From Verrucomicrobiota bacterium (lineage in GTDB: Bacteria > Verrucomicrobiota > Verrucomicrobiia > Chthoniobacterales > Terrimicrobiaceae): a stretch of DNA of 50,628 nt. The stretch's first letter is position 1. Each line of letters begins with the position of its first letter. Positions 44,226 to 50,628 of the stretch are shown piece by piece. A program made the position numbers and the translations under genes. Under the pieces are notes generated by a model. The model made no database searches and was not told the origin of the DNA. It saw only the letters and a list, made by a program, of their open reading frames with translations. The DNA lies in NCBI GenBank assembly GCA_026398255.1, contig JAPLTG010000014.1, forward strand, positions 1 through 50,628, in the 5' to 3' direction.

Positions 44226-44249
44226 ATTTAAAAATAATTATTTTTAAAT
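44226..44249. promoter_or_regulatory. 24-bp perfect AT-only palindrome before the glycosidase block
   Basis: Perfect dyad of 12-bp arms, first half ATTTAAAAATAA, made only of A and T. It lies 84 bp before the start codon at 44333. It may be an operator, a nucleoid-protein site or a bidirectional terminator. A TATACT-like -10 candidate lies about 10-20 bp downstream of it. Confidence 0.5.
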
Positions 44250-44332
44250 CAAACGCTTATATACTCTATACAATGTTTAAAGCAAATCCCTATCCACTCA
44301 ATCCCGTCAACTCTTTCAAAAGGAATTCCCAC

Positions 44333-45985
44333 ATGAAAACACTCTTAGCGATTTTTGCAGTTTCCCTATCGATCCTGCCAGCACGGGCGGAATGGCTGTG
44401 GCCATCCGAGCCGCCGGCGGATTGTCCGGCGGCCAAGTCGGAGGCCGCCACTGGCATTGTCTTCACCGGTCGCCATGCGGAATATACCAATGCCGATACC
44501 TGGTATCCGTCGTGGGGTGCCGATGGCCGGCTCTATTCGCCCTACACCGATGGCGCAGTCAACGGGGTGGGTTCCTTTTCGGGCGGCAAGGATGCGGTCG
44601 TCGGCCATGCGATCATCGCCGGCGACGATCCGCTCAAGCTCCAGGTGCTCGAGCCAGGGACCATCCCTGGCAATCCGGCCCCCTACGGAGGCCGCTACCC
44701 CGGAGGCGCCCTGATGCACAACGGCATCTGGTATATCGGCACCTATGGCCTGGCCAACGGCGACTACGGCCTCAACTGGCCAATCCTGGGTCCTTGCGCC
44801 GGCTTCCACATCTCAAAGGATCTCGGCAAGACTTGGACGCCTTCGCCGCTCTCGACCGAACCCGGAAAGGCCCTGTTTCCCGAGCCAACGAAGTTCAGGG
44901 ATCCGATCAAACTGGGCTCGCCGCACTTTGTCGACTTTGGCAAAAACATGGAGCATTCGCCCGATGGCAAAGCCTATCTGGTCGGCCATGGCACGACCGA
45001 ACGCGACCTGGAAGACCGCAAGGCGAACGCCAGCTGGATCACCGGCGACCAAATCTATCTCTGCCGGGTCGTTCCCAGCCCCGAAACCATCAACAATCCA
45101 GCCGCCTACGAGTTCTTTGCCGGGAACGATGCTGAGGGCAAAGCCATCTGGTCATCCGATTTCGCCAGCATCAAACCGATCCTCGAGTGGGACAACCGCC
45201 TCGGCTGTGTCACCATCACCTACAACGCGCCGCTGAAGAAATACCTGATGTGCGTGACCGATGGCGGCACCACCGAGAGCAAATACAACACCGGCATCTT
45301 CGAGGCCGACCAGATGACCGGCCCTTGGAAGCTGGTTTCGTGGATGCAGGACTTCGGTGAGCAGGCCTACTTTGTTAACATCCCATCGAAATTCATCTCG
45401 GACGACGGCCGGACGATGTGGCTGTGCTACTCGGCCAATTTCTGCAATCACATGTGGGGACGCAAGGCCTACCGCGCCGATCCGCCAGGCAGCGCCTACG
45501 CCATGTGCCTGCAGGAAGTCCGCCTGCTCAAGCCCGGCGAGGCACCGCCTCAGGAAACCCCGCTGACCTCCCGCACCAACCTGGCCCGCGAGGCCAAGGT
45601 GGCCGCCAGCTCAACCCACAAGGATTCTACAGTGGCCGGGCTCACCGACGGCGTGGCCGGCGGCTTTCCCGGCGAAAGCGCCAACGAATGGAGCTCCAAC
45701 GGCGAACGCGATACTGCTTTCGTCCGCCTGGCTTGGGAGCCGCCGGTCACCATCCGCAAGATTACCCTCTACGACAGGCCCAATGATATAGACCAGGTGC
45801 AGGCCGGCCTGCTGGTTTTCTCCGATGGCACCACCCTGCCGGTAGGCGAGCTGCCCGACGATGGCCAGACTGGCACCGAGGTGACTTTCGATCCCAAGAC
45901 CGTTTCCTGGGTCGCCTTCTTCGTTACCAAGGTCAAACCCGGCACGCGCAACATCGGACTCTCTGAAATCACCACGGCCAAGTAA
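44333..45985 (+). CDS. Secreted DUF4185/GH43-like beta-propeller protein with F5/8C-like domain
   Basis: 550 residues from ATG 44333, which has AGGA 8 nt upstream and starts the signal peptide MKTLLAIFAVSLSILPARA. Residues ~25-400 look like a five-bladed propeller of the DUF4185/GH43 type: NADTWYPSWGADGRLYSPYT, GGALMHNGIWYIGTYG, ISKDLGKTW, SPHFVDFGKNM, TGPWKL. Residues ~425-550 resemble a carbohydrate-binding F5/8 type C domain (DGVAGGFP, EWSS, LAWEPPVTIRKITLYDRP). It probably acts on or binds a polysaccharide outside the cell. First gene of the block. Confidence 0.75.
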   Translation: MKTLLAIFAVSLSILPARAEWLWPSEPPADCPAAKSEAATGIVFTGRHAEYTNADTWYPSWGADGRLYSPYTDGAVNGVGSFSGGKDAVVGHAIIAGDDPLKLQVLEPGTIPGNPAPYGGRYPGGALMHNGIWYIGTYGLANGDYGLNWPILGPCAGFHISKDLGKTWTPSPLSTEPGKALFPEPTKFRDPIKLGSPHFVDFGKNMEHSPDGKAYLVGHGTTERDLEDRKANASWITGDQIYLCRVVPSPETINNPAAYEFFAGNDAEGKAIWSSDFASIKPILEWDNRLGCVTITYNAPLKKYLMCVTDGGTTESKYNTGIFEADQMTGPWKLVSWMQDFGEQAYFVNIPSKFISDDGRTMWLCYSANFCNHMWGRKAYRADPPGSAYAMCLQEVRLLKPGEAPPQETPLTSRTNLAREAKVAASSTHKDSTVAGLTDGVAGGFPGESANEWSSNGERDTAFVRLAWEPPVTIRKITLYDRPNDIDQVQAGLLVFSDGTTLPVGELPDDGQTGTEVTFDPKTVSWVAFFVTKVKPGTRNIGLSEITTAK

Positions 45986-46069
45986 ACCCACTAAGGACGG
46001 AATTTAAAAACCACCCTCTCGATCCCCAGCCTACTGCTGGGGATCTCGCTGACGGCAGCGGAATACCTC

Positions 46070-49000
46070 ATGAAAACCCCAATTCACCTCATCCTAGCCC
46101 TCATCGCCACCGCCATCGTTTCCTTGGCGCAAGCTGCAGATTCGATTCCTCTCACCACCACGATCCCGCCCGAGAAAATCGGGGTGGAAGCCTCCAGCTC
46201 ACGCGGCGGCAAGATCGTGCCGGAGAACCTCATTAACGGCAATTGGATAAATAATGGGTTCTATGAAAATAATACCGATTCCAATGCGATGTGGAATACG
46301 ATGTGGCAGTCGGGTGTCAAGCTGCAACCTTCGAGCCCTGCACCAGGACTTCCGGTAGCGAACGCCTGGGTGCGATTTACCTTCAAAACACCGCAATCTC
46401 CCACGCAATGCCTGATTTGGAATTATAACCAGACCGATCTGACCAACGGCGGTTTTCACCGTGCCCAGATCTTTATCACTACCGATGGCAAGTCATGGAC
46501 CCCTGTGCTGGTCAACGGTGCAGACTCTTTCGAGATCCCCAAGGCTTCGGAGGCTCCTTCCGAACCGGTCTCCCTCGTGGTTCCGCTTTCAGGCGGTGCG
46601 ATTTCGGGGTTGGTGATCCTTGCGAAGGATAACTATGGAAGCCACCTTTACGGCCTCTCGGCGGTTAGGTTTGTAACGACGCAAGAGGCAGCCGTGGCCA
46701 GCCTCCCCGTGCCGGACACTCTACAGGTGAAGGGGTTTCCGGTCGCTCATCTGGACCATGGTCAATGGCAGCCGCAGGTCTTGCTGAGCACGGGCACCCT
46801 ACCGGTCTACGAGGCCGTGGAGGCGACTGTGGAATGCGAGGGCAAGACGGAGCGGACCCGATTTGATGCGTCGCCTTATGGCCGAACAAGATTTGCGGCC
46901 AATCTGCCGCCCGGCATGGAGGATAAACGCCTTTCCAACAAACCGCTTAAGGTGACTCTTTCCAGCGGGCGATGGAGTCGCTCGGCGGAGGCGCAGTTGG
47001 AGGCAACTCCATGGCCGGAGTTGGAGGAAGTGATCATCACCTGGAAATGCCACCTCGACATCGGCTACACCCACCCGGTGCCCGAAGTGATCCAGAAATA
47101 TCGCACCGGGGACATGGATCAGATTCTCGCCATGTTCGAGAAAACCAAGGACGCACCGGAGGAAGAGCGGTTTCGTTGGTTACTCCCAGCCTGGGCGATG
47201 GACCTCGTGCTCGACGACCAGCAAACGCCCGAGCGTCGTGCCAAGCTGGAGGAGGCCGTGCGCCAACAGCGCCTCATTTGGCAAGCCATGCCGTATACCT
47301 TGGAAACAGAGGCGGCCGATGTGGAGGAAATCGTGCGCGGTCTTTCCTTTGGATCGCAGCTTTCGCGCCGCTTCGGATTTCCATTGCCCACACATGCCAA
47401 ACAGACCGATATGCCCGAGCAGGCGTGGGCGCTGCCGACGATTCTTAACCATGCCGGCGTGAATTTCCTCCATATCGGAGCCAACTCTGGCAGCAAGCCG
47501 GATTTGGAGTGGGACAAAATTCCCACGCTCTCCTTGTGGGAAGGTCCGGACGGTTCGCGCATACTCCTGGGCTTCTCCAAGGAGTATGGCTGGGAAAGCA
47601 TCACCCCGCCCAAAGGCTGGCGGCATAAGACCTGGCTGGCCTATTTTGTTCGCGGCGACAACGCAGGACCGCCTTCACCACAAACTGTGCAGAGCATTCT
47701 GGCAAAAGCCCGCGAAGCCCTCCCTGGCGTGAAAGTTCGCTTTGGTTATCCCAGTGAATTTGCCGAGGCCATTCTCGCAGAGGAAAAAGCCAACCCGACA
47801 CTGCCGGTCATTCGCGGCGACATGCCCAATACATGGGTTCACGGGCAAATGAGTTCTCCGGAACCGACGAAAATCCACCGGCAGGCCACGGGCGCACTCG
47901 TCACGCTCGGTCAGTTGGATTCCACTCTACAAGCCTTCGGAGTCGCTACGGAGCCAGTCGCCGGGCCACTCGATTTGGGCTATCGCAATGGCGGCTTCTA
48001 CGCCGAGCATACATGGGGCATCAATGGCCTGTATTTCCGTGGTGAGAAACTTTACCAACCCGACTGGCAGCAACGATACGAGGCGGGCGAATACAAGAAG
48101 TTCGACGACACCTACGAGTATCACATGGATTATGGCCGCAACGCCATGAAGGCCGCGCAGGATGGCATCGCCCCCCGCATCGCGGCACTGGCACAAAATG
48201 TCAAGATGGATGGCCCTCGGGTGGTCGTCTTCAATCCGCTGCCGTGGGAGCGCGATGCCCTAGTTTCCGTTGAACTACCTGAAGGATTGATGCTTCCCGA
48301 CGCGAGGCGCTCTGGCAAAACGGTAACCTTCCTTGCAAAAGGCCTGCCCCCGGGCGGCTACAAGGCTTTTGCTGCCAAAGCCGGCGGGGAAGCAATACCG
48401 TTGACCGGTCCGCTGAAGGGCGAGATCAAGACCAAGCACTTCACCGCGCGCTTTGATCTCGAAAAGGGAGGCATCTCCTCGCTCATCGAAAACGCCACGG
48501 GACGCGAACTGGTGAAGCAGGGGGGGCATGTCCTCGGCCAGTTCCTGCATGAGAGGTTCAGCCTGGATCATGTAAAAAAGTTCCTGGGCACCTACCCGCG
48601 AGACTGGGGATGCAGTCCCGATGGCGATTTCGCCAAGGGCGGTATGCCCGGGCCGGACAAGTCGCCCTACGCCGCGATGACGCCCACGGGATGGAAGGCC
48701 ACACACACGCGAACCAGCATTGGCGAGGAAGTCATCCTCACCCCTACCGATACGCTCGGGTTGGCCAAAGGCTATGAACTGCGCTTCTCGTTTCCGGACG
48801 ACCCCGCCTGTGTGGACATCTCGTGGAAGGTCGTGGATAAAACACCGACTCCCATTCCCGAAGGTGGCTGGATTTGCCTCCCCTTCAATGTCCAGACGCC
48901 CTCATTTCGGGTCGGCCGGATTGGTGGCACCATCGACCCCGCCAAAGACATCATCTTCGGTTCCAATCGTAACCTGATGGGTGTCGACCGCGCGATCACA

Positions 49001-49588
49001 GTCCGGTCGGGTGAGAACGGTGCCGGAGTGGCGGCAGCTTCTGCGGACCTGCCATTATGGAGCATCGGCAAGCCGGGGCTTTGGCTTTATGAGCCGTCGT
49101 ATGTGCCAACCGAGCCGGAACTCTTCGTCAATCTCTATAACAACATGTGGAATACAAATTTCCCCCTCTGGATTCCCGGCTCGTGGGAAGCGTCGCTCAG
49201 GGTGTGGCCGGTGCCAGCGGGCGCAACCGAGGAGCAGGCGAACTTCACCCCCTCTTGGGAACTGCGCCAACCCCCAGTAGCGGCCTTCGCAGATGGCAAG
49301 CCCGGTAGTCTCCCGCCAACCCAAGCTGGAATCGCTCTCTCGCGCAAGGGCGTCCGGGTTTCCGCATTCTGCCCCAATCCCGACGGCCCTGGCATGGTGT
49401 TGAGGGTCTGGGAGCAAAGCGGTCAGGGCGGCCCACTCACCGTGACGCTGCCAACCGGAATCAAAGCCACCCAAGCCCAGCCGGTTAATCTCCGCGGAGA
49501 ACCCGCAGGGGAACCCATCCCTATCATCAATGGGCAGTTCACAGTTCCGCTCGGAGCATGGGCGCCGGCCAGCTTTATCCTTCCATAA
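46070..49588 (+). CDS. Secreted GH38 alpha-mannosidase-like protein
   Basis: 1172 residues with a signal peptide (PIHLILALIATAIVSLAQAA). Residues ~25-215 resemble an F5/8C-type binding domain. The GH38 domain starts at EEVIITWKCHLDIGYTHP, with zinc ligands His328 and Asp330; AEHTWG supplies the third His (647). The nucleophile is probably in the ETEAADVEE region but I cannot assign it firmly. A C-terminal beta-rich part follows from FNPLPWERDALV, the usual GH38 continuation. Follows the propeller gene by 84 bp; the two are likely co-transcribed. Confidence 0.85.
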   Translation: MKTPIHLILALIATAIVSLAQAADSIPLTTTIPPEKIGVEASSSRGGKIVPENLINGNWINNGFYENNTDSNAMWNTMWQSGVKLQPSSPAPGLPVANAWVRFTFKTPQSPTQCLIWNYNQTDLTNGGFHRAQIFITTDGKSWTPVLVNGADSFEIPKASEAPSEPVSLVVPLSGGAISGLVILAKDNYGSHLYGLSAVRFVTTQEAAVASLPVPDTLQVKGFPVAHLDHGQWQPQVLLSTGTLPVYEAVEATVECEGKTERTRFDASPYGRTRFAANLPPGMEDKRLSNKPLKVTLSSGRWSRSAEAQLEATPWPELEEVIITWKCHLDIGYTHPVPEVIQKYRTGDMDQILAMFEKTKDAPEEERFRWLLPAWAMDLVLDDQQTPERRAKLEEAVRQQRLIWQAMPYTLETEAADVEEIVRGLSFGSQLSRRFGFPLPTHAKQTDMPEQAWALPTILNHAGVNFLHIGANSGSKPDLEWDKIPTLSLWEGPDGSRILLGFSKEYGWESITPPKGWRHKTWLAYFVRGDNAGPPSPQTVQSILAKAREALPGVKVRFGYPSEFAEAILAEEKANPTLPVIRGDMPNTWVHGQMSSPEPTKIHRQATGALVTLGQLDSTLQAFGVATEPVAGPLDLGYRNGGFYAEHTWGINGLYFRGEKLYQPDWQQRYEAGEYKKFDDTYEYHMDYGRNAMKAAQDGIAPRIAALAQNVKMDGPRVVVFNPLPWERDALVSVELPEGLMLPDARRSGKTVTFLAKGLPPGGYKAFAAKAGGEAIPLTGPLKGEIKTKHFTARFDLEKGGISSLIENATGRELVKQGGHVLGQFLHERFSLDHVKKFLGTYPRDWGCSPDGDFAKGGMPGPDKSPYAAMTPTGWKATHTRTSIGEEVILTPTDTLGLAKGYELRFSFPDDPACVDISWKVVDKTPTPIPEGGWICLPFNVQTPSFRVGRIGGTIDPAKDIIFGSNRNLMGVDRAITVRSGENGAGVAAASADLPLWSIGKPGLWLYEPSYVPTEPELFVNLYNNMWNTNFPLWIPGSWEASLRVWPVPAGATEEQANFTPSWELRQPPVAAFADGKPGSLPPTQAGIALSRKGVRVSAFCPNPDGPGMVLRVWEQSGQGGPLTVTLPTGIKATQAQPVNLRGEPAGEPIPIINGQFTVPLGAWAPASFILP

Positions 49589-49610
49589 TCACCAACCCAC
49601 CAACCCAAAC

Positions 49611-50138
49611 ATGAAAACCACCCCGCAAAACAAACCCACCCGTCAACCTCACTCGCACCTCACCGCATCCATCAGCACCGGGCTATTGATCGCCATGGCT
49701 GTCGTGGCCGCCCTGTTGTTCCTCAGCTCCTATTTTTTATTTTCAAAAAACGCCCCGACTGCGGCGAATTCCGAACCCAAGCCAACCACCGCTGCGACCC
49801 CCGTGGAAAAGCCCCCGGCCCCGCCAGCACCGAAGAGAAACCCTCCGCCAAACACCCCAAACGCGAAGATCAATAAACTCAAAGCATTCGACCTCGACGG
49901 GAACGGCATCTGTCCGCGCGAGGAGTATATGCGGGCCCACTTGCAGCACTTTGATCGATGCGACAAAAATAAAGACGGATTGCTCGATCGCACCGAGTTC
50001 CCCGCGAATGCCATCGGCTATCACGACAAAAACAAAGATACCAAACTGGACCGCGATGAATACCAGGTGCGCTACGACGAACTCTTCCTGATTGAAGACA
50101 AAAACAAAGACGGCGTCCTGTTTGTGGAAGAGATGTAA
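49611..50138 (+). CDS. Membrane-anchored EF-hand protein
   Basis: 175 residues from ATG 49611, 22 bp after the GH38 stop. One membrane segment (about residues 21-44, GLLIAMAVVAALLFLSSYFL) is followed by a Pro/Ala/Thr-rich linker and four EF-hand loops: DLDGNGICPREE, DKNKDGLLDRTE, DKNKDTKLDRDE and DKNKDGVLFVEE. The third has Thr for Gly at loop position 6. The calcium-binding part would lie outside the inner membrane. Its place in the glycosidase block suggests a calcium-dependent scaffold or sensor there, but this is inference. Confidence 0.85.
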   Translation: MKTTPQNKPTRQPHSHLTASISTGLLIAMAVVAALLFLSSYFLFSKNAPTAANSEPKPTTAATPVEKPPAPPAPKRNPPPNTPNAKINKLKAFDLDGNGICPREEYMRAHLQHFDRCDKNKDGLLDRTEFPANAIGYHDKNKDTKLDRDEYQVRYDELFLIEDKNKDGVLFVEEM

Positions 50139-50181
50139 TTTTGGCGATCAGGGTTTGAAGCCGAAGGCCAGCTAGTGCCAA

Positions 50182-50205
50182 GGGACGCCGCGCCGCCGGC
50201 GTCCC
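50182..50205. terminator. Hairpin after the EF-hand gene
   Basis: GGGACGCC at 50182-50189 pairs with GGCGTCCC at 50198-50205. The loop is GC-rich and no T-run follows, so it may be a REP half-unit rather than an intrinsic terminator. The gap 50139-50311 holds nothing else that I can identify. Confidence 0.4.
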
Positions 50206-50311
50206 AAGTTTCAGGCTCGTATGCGCCGTTTCTTGATACAAAGGCGGCATTGCCGTGGAAGCTTTCTAACCTAAAAAGATAACATATAAATTCTTTCCCA
50301 GCCTACCCGCC

Positions 50312-50628
50312 ATGCCCTGGCATCAACTTCAGCCTATTCCCCGCCTTCCCGACTTCGCGCAGAGCGCAAACAAGGATGTCTTCGGTCCGTTGCTCTCCAC
50401 GTCACGGGCCGTCCCTCGAGCAACAAAGCTGTGGCATGCCGCCATGCTGCTGGTGCTGCTGGTGCAACTTCACGCCGCCGACGTGACGAACCTGCGCTGC
50501 GAATACCGCGAGAACCCGCTGGGCATTGACGTGGAAAATCCGAGGCTTTCTTGGATTATTGAGGAGAGAAGTCAGAGGCCAGAAGTCAGAGGTCAGAAGC
50601 AGACGGCGTATCAGGTGCTGGTGGCGAG
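50312..50628 (+). CDS. GH78 alpha-L-rhamnosidase, N-terminal part (runs off window)
   Basis: About 105 codons to the window edge. The GH78 start is clear: VTNLRCEYRENPLGIDVENP, then RLSWII and QTAYQVLVA. It would release rhamnose from polysaccharides or glycosides. A hydrophobic stretch MLLVLLVQLHAA around residues 45-56 acts as signal peptide, so ATG 50444 could be the true start; ATG 50312 gives an unusually long leader. Between RLSWIIEE and QTAYQ the normal short loop is enlarged by a GTCAGAG-type DNA repeat. Confidence 0.8.
   Translation, partial: MPWHQLQPIPRLPDFAQSANKDVFGPLLSTSRAVPRATKLWHAAMLLVLLVQLHAADVTNLRCEYRENPLGIDVENPRLSWIIEERSQRPEVRGQKQTAYQVLVA
50552..50594 (+). repeat. In-frame AGAAGTCAGAGG-type repeat in the GH78 gene
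   Basis: Imperfect copies of AGTCAGAGGCCAGA / AGTCAGAGGTCAGA follow one another and encode RSQRPEVRGQK. Related glycosidases have a much shorter, non-repetitive loop here. Confidence 0.6.

Overview
The window looks like a chromosomal segment of a Verrucomicrobiota bacterium, probably an uncultured or environmental one. The evidence is indirect: giant autotransporter-associated beta-strand repeat proteins with PEP-CTERM tails, REP-type paired hairpins with a RAYT transposase domain, a cysteine-less FmdB relative, secreted glycoside hydrolases, GTP-type PEP carboxykinase, and many genes without a clear Shine-Dalgarno sequence. Coding density is high from 1 to 30 kb. I saw no rRNA, tRNA, CRISPR array or complete insertion sequence.

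Layout. 1-3.9 kb: the 5' end of a ribonucleotide reductase small-subunit gene (minus) behind a strong NrdR box, a DUF4126 membrane protein, an unknown gene, and an nrdR / ATP-cone-like / HIT operon whose genes overlap by ATGA. 4.0-7.7 kb (minus): a secreted nuclease-like protein, then dapF-dapA-dapB-folK (diaminopimelate/lysine and folate). 7.8-10.2 kb: an overlapping pair, a serine palmitoyltransferase-like enzyme and a GNAT-fold protein, plausibly for sphingolipids. 10.2-15.7 kb: purA, uppS and an enlarged valS. 16.2-18.4 kb: two COG0523 (CobW-type) metal GTPases. 18.5-23.7 kb: a cupin-like unknown, an exported double alpha-crystallin protein, a DUF423 protein, a CstA-family transporter, QueD and a GxxExxY protein between inverted repeats. 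23.7-30.0 kb: acnA and divergent pckG, an FmdB-like protein and a cyclopropane-fatty-acid synthase-type methyltransferase.

30.0-43.6 kb is an accessory locus. It holds two giant beta-strand repeat genes (ARP1, ARP2) and the 5' stump of a third (ARP3), all on the minus strand. Both large genes are damaged in complementary ways: ARP1 has its PEP-CTERM tail out of frame, and ARP2 has lost its signal peptide. Each is followed by a copy of a ~380-bp hairpin-rich element. The gap between ARP2 and ARP3 contains an AraC regulator and gene remnants and is bounded by 210-bp direct repeats. A TGGCCA-N2-TGGCCA palindrome recurs four times here. 43.9-50.6 kb is a polysaccharide-degradation block: a DUF4185/GH43-like protein, a GH38 mannosidase-like protein, a membrane-anchored EF-hand protein and the start of a GH78 rhamnosidase.

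The most striking observation is valS. A whole RAYT (REP-associated tyrosine transposase) domain, bracketed by two 63-bp REP units, sits in frame inside the synthetase between its two catalytic signature motifs, and a second type of paired-hairpin REP is inserted in frame near its 3' end. With similar read-through repeats in the GH78 gene and at the ARP stop codons, this suggests a genome in which REP elements repeatedly become translated protein sequence.
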